The notes below the pieces were generated by a model. It had not been told where the DNA came from and did no database searches. It saw nothing but the letters and a program-made list of their open reading frames with translations. Below are positions 44,772 through 52,111 of a stretch of 64,000 bases of DNA, piece by piece. The translations under genes were made by a program, and so were the position numbers. Every line of letters begins with the position of its first letter. Position 1 is the stretch's first letter. The stretch is from the NCBI GenBank assembly GCA_016195025.1, contig JACQAL010000060.1, positions 1-64,000 of the forward strand. The letters are read 5' to 3'. This DNA comes from Bacteroidota bacterium. Its GTDB lineage: Bacteria; Bacteroidota; Bacteroidia; Palsa-948.

Positions 44772-45308
44772 ATGGTTGACACAAAACAACAGGAACTGAT
44801 TAAAAGTTTTCCAGGTCAGGTTCACAATCTTCCTGGCGGTGGAAATATTGTAATGTCCACCATTGAAGGCGTTGCGAACTGGTCGCGCTCTAATTCGTTA
44901 TGGCCGTTGGTGTTTGGAACTTCTTGTTGTGCGATTGAGATGATGTCGGCTGCTTCTGCAAAACATGACTGGTCACGGTTTGGTTTTGAAGTAGCGCGCG
45001 CAACTCCTCGTCAGGCCGATTTAATTATCTGCGCGGGAACCATCGTTTATAAAATGGCTCCCGTTCTCAAAAGATTGTACGATCAGATGGCGGATCCTAA
45101 ATATGTAATTGCGATGGGCGCCTGCACAATTTCGGGCGGACCCTTCTTTTATAATTCTTATTCTGTGGTGCGCGGTGTGGATCATGTGATTCCTGTGGAT
45201 GTTTACATCGCGGGTTGTCCTCCGAGACCGGAAGCGTTGTTACACGCACTAATTACTCTTCAAGAAAAAATCAGAGCGGGCGGTCCAAGAGAAAAAATAA
45301 ATATTTGA
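44772..45308 (+). CDS. nuoB: NADH-quinone oxidoreductase subunit B
   Basis: A 178-residue cytoplasmic subunit carrying cluster N2, the last iron-sulfur centre before quinone. The tandem cysteines in [13 protein letters not shown] and the later [10 protein letters not shown] and [10 protein letters not shown] cysteines are all present. It is a normal-length NuoB, 53 bp after nuoA. A 128-bp gap full of palindromic repeats separates it from nuoC. Confidence 0.97.
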   Translation: MVDTKQQELIKSFPGQVHNLPGGGNIVMSTIEGVANWSRSNSLWPLVFGTSCCAIEMMSAASAKHDWSRFGFEVARATPRQADLIICAGTIVYKMAPVLKRLYDQMADPKYVIAMGACTISGGPFFYNSYSVVRGVDHVIPVDVYIAGCPPRPEALLHALITLQEKIRAGGPREKINI

Positions 45309-45310
45309 GG

Positions 45311-45346
45311 CCCCACCCCAACCCTCCCCGTTAGGGAGGGAGAAGG
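45311..45346. repeat. REP-like palindrome after nuoB
   Basis: CCCTCCC (45322-45328) and GGGAGGG (45334-45340) form a 7-bp stem within a CCCCACCCCAACCC-type repeat. It starts two bases after the nuoB stop. Confidence 0.65.
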
Positions 45347-45394
45347 TAAAGACAAAAAAACAAAATGAACAGTAATAAGAATAAAAACATCTGC

Positions 45395-45430
45395 AAGTCC
45401 TCCCCGATGGGGAGGATTTAGGAGGAGCTT
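45395..45430. repeat. REP-like palindrome before nuoC, supplying a GGAGGAG
   Basis: TCCTCCCC (45398-45405) and GGGGAGGA (45409-45416) form an 8-bp stem. The tail GGAGGAG (45421-45427) lies 9 bp before the nuoC ATG, where it could act as a Shine-Dalgarno sequence, otherwise unusual in this phylum. Confidence 0.6.
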
Positions 45431-45436
45431 TGTATT

Positions 45437-45880
45437 ATGACCAACGAAGAATTAAAAACTTTTATTTCCGCTCATGCTCCCGAAACTGTTTTCGAAGAAT
45501 CTCAATTTCTCAACGCAATCATTCCTGCTGAAAAACTTTATTTACTTGCGAAAACTCTTCGCGCTGCTGATTACGATTATTTGATTTGTGTTTCAGGAGT
45601 TGACTGGAAAGATCATTTCATGGTGGTGTATCATCTAGAATCAAGAAAGACCAAAAATGTTTTTGTTTTGAAAGCAAAAATTACGGATAGAGTAAATCCT
45701 GCTGTGGATACGGTTTGCGATATATGGAGAACAGCTGAACTTCATGAGCGCGAAGTATTTGATCTGTTCGGAATAAAATTTAATAATCATCCTGACCTCA
45801 GAAGATTATTCATGGATGATACATGGGGATTTCCGTTAAGGAAAGATTATGTGGATGATGTAACGATAGTGCAATTGTAG
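45437..45880 (+). CDS. nuoC: NADH-quinone oxidoreductase subunit C
   Basis: A 147-residue 30-kDa-type subunit of the peripheral arm. The family signature is visible as DTVCDIWRTAELHEREVFDLFGIKFNNHPDLRRLFMDD (quoted in two pieces: DIWRTAELHEREVFDLFGI and NNHPDLRRLFM). It is separate from NuoD, not fused as in some proteobacteria. A 181-bp repeat-rich gap follows. Confidence 0.95.
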   Translation: MTNEELKTFISAHAPETVFEESQFLNAIIPAEKLYLLAKTLRAADYDYLICVSGVDWKDHFMVVYHLESRKTKNVFVLKAKITDRVNPAVDTVCDIWRTAELHEREVFDLFGIKFNNHPDLRRLFMDDTWGFPLRKDYVDDVTIVQL

Positions 45881-45969
45881 TTTGCGTTAGCGATTGCAGC
45901 GGAAATCCTTTTTGCGTTTCGCAAAAAGATTGAAGCGAAAAGCGCGACCCGCAGGGGAACGCCCAAATG
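45881..45969. repeat. Repeat element with 9-bp hairpin between nuoC and nuoD
   Basis: CTTTTTGCG (45908-45916) and CGCAAAAAG (45920-45928) form a perfect stem with a 3-nt loop. It lies inside a GCGTTAGCGATTGCAGCGG...GAAGCGAAAAGCGCGACCC unit of a repeat type I recognise as dispersed in this phylum. Confidence 0.55.
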
Positions 45970-46030
45970 AAAATACAAATAGGCAGTAAACAGTTGGCAG
46001 TAGGCAAAAAATACAAAATGAAAAAATCTG

Positions 46031-46060
46031 TGAGATTGCTTCGCTGCGCTCGCAATGACG
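46031..46060. repeat. Half copy of the GATTGCTTCG...CGCAATGACG repeat
   Basis: GAGATTGCTTCGCTGCGCTC plus GCAATGACG is one arm of the palindrome found complete at 49250-49319. It ends one base before the nuoD start codon. Confidence 0.6.
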
Positions 46061-46061
46061 A

Positions 46062-47192
46062 ATGAACCGAAACGAAAACATAGAAGAACTTTTAGAATCC
46101 AAGGAAGAGGATTTTGTGGTGAACATTGGTCCGCAGCACCCGAGTACGCACGGGGTTTTGCATTTGAAAGTGAAACTGCAGGGCGAAACGGTGAAGGATG
46201 TTGTGCCGCACCTCGGATACATTCACCGCTCGATAGAAAAAATGAGCGAGGCGAGCACGTATCGCAATTTTATTTACCTCACGAGCCGGATGGATTATCT
46301 CTCAGCGCACATGAATAATCAGGCGTGTTCGATGGCGGTGGAAAAAGGAATGGCGCTTGAAATTCCTGCGCGCGCGAAAGTGATTCGCATTCTGATGTCG
46401 GAACTTACGCGCCTTGCTTCGCATACGCTTTGGTGGGGAGCGCTTGGTTTGGATCTGGGCGCAACTACTCCGTTCTTCATCGGCTTCCGCGACCGCGAAG
46501 AGATCATGGATATTTTTGAAGAGACCTGCGGTGCACGACTCACAATGAATTATATGGTTCCGGGAGGGGCGATGTATGATCTTCATTCGAACTTTCAGAA
46601 ACGTGTTCATACTTTTCTTATCAATTTCAAAAAACATTTACCTGAATACGATGAACTGCTTACAGGAAATATAATTTTTCAAAACAGAATGAAAGGAGTT
46701 GGAAAAATTTCTGCGGAAGATGCGATTTCGTATGGATGTACCGGCCCTGTTGCGCGCGGATCAGGTGTGAGTTGTGATATTCGCAAATGGTTTCCGTATG
46801 ATGGATATGAAGGCGCAAGGTTCGATGAGATTTTAGAAACTGAAGGAGATTGTTTTGCCCGTTACATGGTTCGTGTTCGCGAAATGTATGAGTCGGTAAA
46901 AATTATTGAGCAGTATATTGATAACATTCCTGAGGGGGATTTTCAGGCGAAGACAAAAGCAGTGCTCAAACTTCCGAAAGGAGAATTTTATTCGCGCGTT
47001 GAAACCGCTCGCGGAGAACTGGGAGTTTACATTGTGAGCGATGGAAGCATGAAGCCGTACAGAATAAAATATCGTTCTCCGAACTTTTCAAATCTTTCCG
47101 CGCTCAAACACATGGCGGTTGGAGGAAAAATTGGCGATCTGGTGGCAATTATGGCAACTTTGGATTTGGTAATTCCGGATATAGACAGATAA
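46062..47192 (+). CDS. nuoD: NADH-quinone oxidoreductase subunit D
   Basis: A 376-residue 49-kDa-type subunit. It has NIGPQHPSTHGVLH at the start (quinone-site His), then HRSIEKMSEA, MDYLSAHMNN and the C-terminal RSPNFSNLSAL and DLVAIMATLDLVIPDIDR. With NuoB it forms the quinone-reduction site. The start codon directly follows a repeat half-element. In an ordinary 14-gene operon nuoE, F and G would come next; here a repeat and a DUF559 gene do. Confidence 0.97.
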   Translation: MNRNENIEELLESKEEDFVVNIGPQHPSTHGVLHLKVKLQGETVKDVVPHLGYIHRSIEKMSEASTYRNFIYLTSRMDYLSAHMNNQACSMAVEKGMALEIPARAKVIRILMSELTRLASHTLWWGALGLDLGATTPFFIGFRDREEIMDIFEETCGARLTMNYMVPGGAMYDLHSNFQKRVHTFLINFKKHLPEYDELLTGNIIFQNRMKGVGKISAEDAISYGCTGPVARGSGVSCDIRKWFPYDGYEGARFDEILETEGDCFARYMVRVREMYESVKIIEQYIDNIPEGDFQAKTKAVLKLPKGEFYSRVETARGELGVYIVSDGSMKPYRIKYRSPNFSNLSALKHMAVGGKIGDLVAIMATLDLVIPDIDR

Positions 47193-47200
47193 TGTATTTG

Positions 47201-47232
47201 TCCCCCTTCAGTGAAGGGGGATTAAGGGGGAT
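47201..47232. repeat. C/G palindrome upstream of the DUF559 gene
   Basis: CCCCCTTCA (47202-47210) and TGAAGGGGG (47212-47220) form a 9-bp stem, followed by ATTAAGGGGGATG. The end AGGGGGATG is inverted relative to CATCCCCCT at 47606-47614, so the two repeats bracket the gene. Confidence 0.65.
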
Positions 47233-47242
47233 GTAAAAAGTT

Positions 47243-47677
47243 ATGAAAAGAAAATATAAACCAGAACTAAAAACTTTCGCGAGAGAACTCAGGAAAAGTT
47301 CTACGCCTGGTGAAGTTCGTTTATGGTGCGAGTTGCTTCTAGGAAGAAAAATGTTTGGATATCAGTTTCTAAGACAAATGCCCATTGAAAAATATGTTGC
47401 CGATTTTGCTTGCAGAAAATTAAAATTGGTTATTGAGTTGGATGGATATTCTCACCACGATAGGAGTGATAGAGATAATAAGAAAGATATCGCATTGAAT
47501 AAATTGGGGTACACAGTTCTCAGATTTTCGGAATCACAAGTGATGAAAGACTTGCATAATGTTTATAGAGCGCTTGAAGATTATATTGAGAAATTTGAAA
47601 TGAAACATCCCCCTGTTTCGCAAGGCGAAACTTCCCCCTTCAAAAAAGGGGGACTTATTCCCGAAATGGCACAATGA
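47243..47677 (+). CDS. DUF559-family (Vsr-like) endonuclease domain protein
   Basis: A 144-residue protein of the DUF559 family, related to very-short-patch-repair and other PD-(D/E)xK nucleases. The N-terminus has KTFARELRKSSTPGEVRLWCELL, then FLRQMPIEKYVADFACRKLKLVIELDGYSH with the acidic active-site residues, then YTVLRFSESQVMKDL. The last 25 or so codons are made by a palindromic repeat (47606-47653). The stop overlaps the nuoH start by 4 bp. It is not a complex I subunit. Its position between nuoD and nuoH suggests arrival with its bracketing repeats. Confidence 0.85.
   Translation: MKRKYKPELKTFARELRKSSTPGEVRLWCELLLGRKMFGYQFLRQMPIEKYVADFACRKLKLVIELDGYSHHDRSDRDNKKDIALNKLGYTVLRFSESQVMKDLHNVYRALEDYIEKFEMKHPPVSQGETSPFKKGGLIPEMAQ
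47606..47653. repeat. Double palindrome forming the DUF559 C-terminus
   Basis: GTTTCGC/GCGAAAC (47615-47621, 47625-47631) and CCCCCTT/AAGGGGG (47634-47640, 47646-47652) are two perfect 7-bp stems. They are read in frame as PPVSQGETSPFKKGG. Confidence 0.65.
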
Positions 47678-48759
47678 AATATTTATACGACTTCACATAT
47701 CTCACAGATGAAATCCATAATTGGCTTTACGCTCATTGTTCTCCGTTAATGACAATGTTGTTGGAGTTTATGATTGTCGGAGTGTGCGTGCTGAGCGTTT
47801 GCGTTTTGCTGGCAATCATTTTCGTTTACATGGAAAGAAAAGTTGCTGCGTTCATGCAAATTCGTCTCGGTCCCAATCGTGTTGGACCAAAAGGAATTCT
47901 CCAGGCAGTTGCAGATGTTCTGAAACTTTTATTGAAAGAAGGAATCACTCCGCAGGCGTCAGATAAATTTTTATTCAACCTCGCTCCGTTCATTGTGATG
48001 ATCGTGGCAATGCTCGTGCTCGCTCCAATTCCGTTCGCGAAAGGATTGCAGATGTATGATATTAATATTGGTGTATTTTATATTTCCGCTGTGTCATCTA
48101 TTTCCGTCATCGGAATTCTCATGGCGGGCTGGGCAAGCAACAGCAAATATTCTTTGCTTGGTGCCATGCGCAGCGGTGCGCAGATCGTGAGTTATGAATT
48201 ATCCGCAGGACTTTCCATCATTGTGATTGTTGCATTAACAGGAAGCATGAGCATGAATGACATTGTGGAAAGCCAACGCACTGGCTGGTGGATCTTCAAA
48301 GGACATATTCCTGCCATCATTGCGTTCGTCATTTTTATCATCGCTGGAACTGCTGAATTAAATCGTGCTCCGTTTGATATGGCAGAAGCAGAATCGGAAC
48401 TTACTGCAGGATTTCATACGGAATACACCGGAATGCGTTTTGCCATGTTCTTTATGGCAGAGTATGTGAACATGTTTACGGTCTGCGCGATAGGTGCGAC
48501 ATTATTTCTTGGCGGATGGATGCCCTTCCATGTCGGGCATTTTGAAAGTTTCAATCACATCATGGATTTTATTCCTCCGGTAGTTTGGTTCTTCGGAAAG
48601 ACTTTCTTTTTAATTTTTGTCATTATGTGGTTCCGCTGGACTTTTCCGCGTTTGCGCATTGATCAATTGCTCACGCTTGAATGGAAATATCTGATGCCGA
48701 TAAGTCTTGTTAATATGATTTTAGTTGCGTTAGTAGTAATAATGAAATGGCATTTTTAA
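47674..48759 (+). CDS. nuoH: NADH-quinone oxidoreductase subunit H
   Basis: A 361-residue membrane subunit with about eight helices that joins the membrane arm to the quinone site. Signatures include YMERKVAAFMQIRLGPNRVG and GTAELNRAPFDMAEAESELTAGFHTEY (the acidic loop; quoted in part as RAPFDMAEAESELTAGF). Also present is the C-terminal RWTFPRLRIDQLLTLEWK. The start overlaps the DUF559 stop (ATGA), so translation may be coupled. Confidence 0.97.
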   Translation: MKYLYDFTYLTDEIHNWLYAHCSPLMTMLLEFMIVGVCVLSVCVLLAIIFVYMERKVAAFMQIRLGPNRVGPKGILQAVADVLKLLLKEGITPQASDKFLFNLAPFIVMIVAMLVLAPIPFAKGLQMYDINIGVFYISAVSSISVIGILMAGWASNSKYSLLGAMRSGAQIVSYELSAGLSIIVIVALTGSMSMNDIVESQRTGWWIFKGHIPAIIAFVIFIIAGTAELNRAPFDMAEAESELTAGFHTEYTGMRFAMFFMAEYVNMFTVCAIGATLFLGGWMPFHVGHFESFNHIMDFIPPVVWFFGKTFFLIFVIMWFRWTFPRLRIDQLLTLEWKYLMPISLVNMILVALVVIMKWHF

Positions 48760-48760
48760 T

Positions 48761-49243
48761 ATGAGATATTTAGCGATGTACATAGGAACAATTCTCCGCG
48801 CAATCAACTCGCTCCGCAAAGGCATGAAGTTGACGGGATATTATTTTTCTCATCACAAAGAAATTGTAACACAGCAATATCCGGAGAACAGAAAAGAAAT
48901 GTTCATTGGTGATAGGTTCCGAGGAGAAGTGGTATTGACGCATGATGAAAACAACGAGCACAAATGCACGGGTTGTTCTGCCTGCGAAATTGCTTGTCCG
49001 AACGGTACAATCAGAATTATCAGCAAGTTTGAAATTGATCCTGAAACACAAAAAAAGAAAAAGGCAATTGATGAGTTTGTGTATCACCTCGGCATGTGCA
49101 CATTCTGCAATCTCTGTATTCTTTCTTGTCCGACTGATGCGATTGTGATGTCAAAAGATTTTGAGCACAGCACGTACGACAGAAAACCGCTGACAAAGAT
49201 TTTAAATAAACCAGGAAGTAAATTAATGAAAGGAGTAGAATAA
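48761..49243 (+). CDS. nuoI: NADH-quinone oxidoreductase subunit I
   Basis: A 160-residue ferredoxin-like subunit with two 4Fe-4S motifs, CTGCSACEIACP and CTFCNLCILSCP. These hold clusters N6a and N6b between the input module and N2. It starts one base after nuoH ends. With no NuoEFG encoded here, NuoI would be the electron entry point for another donor such as ferredoxin or a different dehydrogenase. Confidence 0.96.
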   Translation: MRYLAMYIGTILRAINSLRKGMKLTGYYFSHHKEIVTQQYPENRKEMFIGDRFRGEVVLTHDENNEHKCTGCSACEIACPNGTIRIISKFEIDPETQKKKKAIDEFVYHLGMCTFCNLCILSCPTDAIVMSKDFEHSTYDRKPLTKILNKPGSKLMKGVE

Positions 49244-49249
49244 TGAAAC

Positions 49250-49319
49250 CGTCATTGCGAGCGAAGCGAAGCAATCCCATCAATGAGATTGCTTCGGTCG
49301 TACCTCCCTCGCAATGACG
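49250..49319. repeat. Complete GTCATTGCGAG palindromic repeat between nuoI and nuoJ
   Basis: CGTCATTGCGAG (49250-49261) pairs with CTCGCAATGACG (49308-49319). Inside, GAAGCAATC (49268-49276) pairs with GATTGCTTC (49287-49295). A transcript through it would fold into a long two-part hairpin. This is a widespread bacterial repeat family. Confidence 0.8.
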
Positions 49320-49329
49320 AATAAAAAAT

Positions 49330-49842
49330 ATGAAAGCTGAATTCTTCCTATACCTGATTTCTATCATGCTCCTTGTCTTTGGTGCTCTTACAGTGACCTC
49401 CAAGAAGATTTTCCGTGTAGCAATTTATTTGCTCTTCACACTGATAAATGTTGCTGCATTGTATTTTTATCTTCAGTATGAATTTCTCGCTGCCGTTCAG
49501 ATCGTTGTTTATGTAGGGGGAATCGTGGTGTTGGTCATATTTTCACTTTTCCTGACTCATCGTGTCGGTTCCGATCTTCCTGCCCCATCTTACCTGAAAA
49601 TGTTTTTCACTTTTCTTGCAGTATTGTTTGGTTTTGGATTTGTGTATTCGCTTTTACTCGGACATGAATTTACCGCTACAGAAACAATCGGCTCGTCAAT
49701 AAGCATGCGCTCTATAGGAAAAGCAATGTTGAATTATGGTGAAGGTGGATTCGTTCTTCCATTCGAAGTGGTAAGTATTTTATTATTGGCTGCGTTAATA
49801 GGAAGTATTGCAATTGCCATGAAAACAAAACCTAAAGCATGA
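49330..49842 (+). CDS. nuoJ: NADH-quinone oxidoreductase subunit J
   Basis: A 170-residue membrane subunit with five helices. The NuoJ/ND6 segment FLAAVQIVVYVGGIVVLVIFSLFL (shown in part as AAVQIVVYVGGIVVLVIF) is diagnostic. It starts 10 bp after a long hairpin repeat that could lower or stabilise the downstream message. The stop overlaps nuoK. Confidence 0.95.
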   Translation: MKAEFFLYLISIMLLVFGALTVTSKKIFRVAIYLLFTLINVAALYFYLQYEFLAAVQIVVYVGGIVVLVIFSLFLTHRVGSDLPAPSYLKMFFTFLAVLFGFGFVYSLLLGHEFTATETIGSSISMRSIGKAMLNYGEGGFVLPFEVVSILLLAALIGSIAIAMKTKPKA

Positions 49843-50150
49843 TGGGTGAAATGAAATTCATATTGGCAATCAGCTTCGCGCTCTTTTTCATAGGAGCGTA
49901 CGGATTTCTCACGCGCAGGAATATGATCACCATGCTCATGGCGGTGGAACTGATGCTGAATGCCGTGAATATCAACTTTGTCGTATTTAACAAATATTTG
50001 TTTTCTGAAAAACTAGACGGACTCTTCTTCACCATATTCATCATCACCATTGCTGCTGCTGAAGCCGCTGTGGCAATCGCAATCATTATTAATCTCTACA
50101 GAAAATTCAAATCAATTGACGAAGACGATATTGACACGCTGAAATGGTAA
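49839..50150 (+). CDS. nuoK: NADH-quinone oxidoreductase subunit K
   Basis: A 103-residue, three-helix ND4L-type subunit. The family's buried acidic residues are seen in MLMAVELMLNAVNINFV and IAAAEAAVAIAIIINLYR. The ATG at 49839 overlaps the nuoJ stop by 4 bp. Its own stop overlaps the nuoL start by 7 bp. Confidence 0.95.
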   Translation: MMGEMKFILAISFALFFIGAYGFLTRRNMITMLMAVELMLNAVNINFVVFNKYLFSEKLDGLFFTIFIITIAAAEAAVAIAIIINLYRKFKSIDEDDIDTLKW

Positions 50151-52108
50151 TGCAAAATTATTCTTACATATCATTGGTCCTGATAATTCCGCTGGCAGTA
50201 TTTCTAGTCACAGGATTATTCGGAAAAAAGTTTCAATTGCTATCAGGAATTCTCGGAACAGTAGGAATGCTCGCTGCCACTTGCCTTTCTTATTTCGCTG
50301 CGTACAAATATTTCATTGTTGGAGGAAGAGCAGACGGAATTTATCCGACCATCATTGCGTTCAAACAAACCTGGCTGCATTTTTCTCCAACACTCAGCAT
50401 TGATTTCGGAATCATGCTTGACCCGATTTCGGTGATGATGCTTGTGGTTGTGACAACGGTTTCGCTGATGGTTCATCTTTACAGTATCGGCTACATGCAC
50501 GGGGAAGAAAGATATTCCACTTACTATTCTTTTCTTTCTCTCTTTAGTTTTTCCATGCTCGGATTAGTTGTCTCCACAAACATTTTCCAGATGTATATGT
50601 TCTGGGAGCTTGTTGGCGTTTCTTCTTTTCTTCTCGTAGGATTTTATTTTTCAAAACCATCCGCAGTGGCAGCTGCGAAAAAAGCATTCATCGTCACTCG
50701 CTTTGCCGATTTGGGATTCCTTGCCGGAATTTTAATTCTTTCTTATTACAGCGAGTCGCTGGATTTTCAAACCATCATTCACCGCATGATGGATTACCAC
50801 GGAGCAATTTTTCTGAATGCGAACGCTGCTTCCTTCATGGGAATTTCTGCTCTCACCTGGGCGTTATGTTTAATATTCATCGGAGGCGCAGGAAAATCTG
50901 CTATGTTCCCGTTGCATATCTGGCTTCCCGATGCGATGGAAGGACCAACTCCCGTTTCTGCTCTCATCCACGCAGCAACGATGGTGGTTGCCGGAGTTTT
51001 TTTGGTGGCGAGATTATTTCCGGTGTACTCACAAATTCCCGCAGCGCTGAATGTGGTGATGTATGTTGGTGCGTTCTCAGCGTTCTTCGCGGCTATCATC
51101 GCCTGCACGCAAACAGATATTAAACGCGTTCTGGCGTATTCCACTATGTCGCAAATCGGTTACATGATGTTCGCGCTGGGCGTTTCAGGATTTTGGGGAG
51201 AAAAAGGACTTGGATTCTCTGCTTCAATGTTTCATCTCTTCACGCACGCGATGTTCAAAGCGTTATTGTTTCTCGGAGCAGGTGCAGTCATTCATTATGT
51301 TCATTCCAACGAAATGGGCGATATGGGCGGACTTAGAAAAAAAATGCCTGTGACAAATGCAGTATTTCTCATAGCATGTTTAGCGATTTCAGGAGTTCCA
51401 CCCTTATCAGGATTTTTTTCCAAGGAGGAAATTCTAACAGCCGCACTTCATCACAATAAAATAATTTATCTGGTCGGATTGGCTACAGCTTGCCTTACCG
51501 CATTTTATATGTTCCGTTTGTACTTGAGTATTTTCTGGAACAAGGAATATAAATCGCACGGACATGATCATCCTGCCTTCGCAGATACTTCGGCAGGCAG
51601 GCATTCGGAAGCACCGATGACCATGAAACTTCCTTTGCTTATTCTCGCTATCGCAACTCTCATAGCTGGATTCATTCCTTTCAGCATGTATATCTCTGCA
51701 GATGGAACCGCCTTCGAATCCGAATTTCATTTAATTCCTGCAATGATTGCTGTTACAGCCGGACTGATTGGAATTTTTACTGCAATAATTCTTTACGCAA
51801 AACAAAATGACAAGTCAGAAAAAATTTCTATGTCTCTTGGAAATATTTACCGCTCTGCTTATAAAAAATTCTATGTAGACGAATTGTATCTGTTCCTTAC
51901 GAAGAAAATAATTTTCAATTTGATTTCCACTCCCGCTGCGTGGATAGATAGAAATATTGTTGACGGAATGATGAATCTAATTGGAACGGTGACGGAAAAT
52001 TTCTCAGACGGAGTTAAGTCTGTTCAGTCAGGAAAAATTTCAAGTTATGTGATGTGGTTTTTTGTCGGAGCAATTTTATTATCAATGCTGATTGTTTACT
52101 CGTTTTAG
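50144..52108 (+). CDS. nuoL: NADH-quinone oxidoreductase subunit L
   Basis: A 654-residue antiporter-like subunit at the end of the membrane arm, with a C-terminal lateral-helix region. Signatures include MYMFWELVGVSSFLLVGF, GKSAMFPLHIWLPDAMEGPTPVSALIHAATMV (part: FPLHIWLPDAMEGPTPVSAL) and KRVLAYSTMSQIGYM. Between helices, the loop HPAFADTSAGRHSEAP is partly encoded by a CCTGCC...GGCAGG repeat inserted in frame at 51572-51603. This adds about 11 residues in a loop where length change should be tolerated. Confidence 0.96.
   Translation: MVMQNYSYISLVLIIPLAVFLVTGLFGKKFQLLSGILGTVGMLAATCLSYFAAYKYFIVGGRADGIYPTIIAFKQTWLHFSPTLSIDFGIMLDPISVMMLVVVTTVSLMVHLYSIGYMHGEERYSTYYSFLSLFSFSMLGLVVSTNIFQMYMFWELVGVSSFLLVGFYFSKPSAVAAAKKAFIVTRFADLGFLAGILILSYYSESLDFQTIIHRMMDYHGAIFLNANAASFMGISALTWALCLIFIGGAGKSAMFPLHIWLPDAMEGPTPVSALIHAATMVVAGVFLVARLFPVYSQIPAALNVVMYVGAFSAFFAAIIACTQTDIKRVLAYSTMSQIGYMMFALGVSGFWGEKGLGFSASMFHLFTHAMFKALLFLGAGAVIHYVHSNEMGDMGGLRKKMPVTNAVFLIACLAISGVPPLSGFFSKEEILTAALHHNKIIYLVGLATACLTAFYMFRLYLSIFWNKEYKSHGHDHPAFADTSAGRHSEAPMTMKLPLLILAIATLIAGFIPFSMYISADGTAFESEFHLIPAMIAVTAGLIGIFTAIILYAKQNDKSEKISMSLGNIYRSAYKKFYVDELYLFLTKKIIFNLISTPAAWIDRNIVDGMMNLIGTVTENFSDGVKSVQSGKISSYVMWFFVGAILLSMLIVYSF
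51572..51603. repeat. CCTGCC...GGCAGGCAGG repeat inserted in nuoL
   Basis: The 32-bp unit CCTGCCTTCGCAGATACTTC plus GGCAGGCAGGCA is in frame and read as PAFADTSAGRH. Related palindromes lie at 24604-24620 and 24722-24742. Confidence 0.65.
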
Positions 52109-52111
52109 AAA

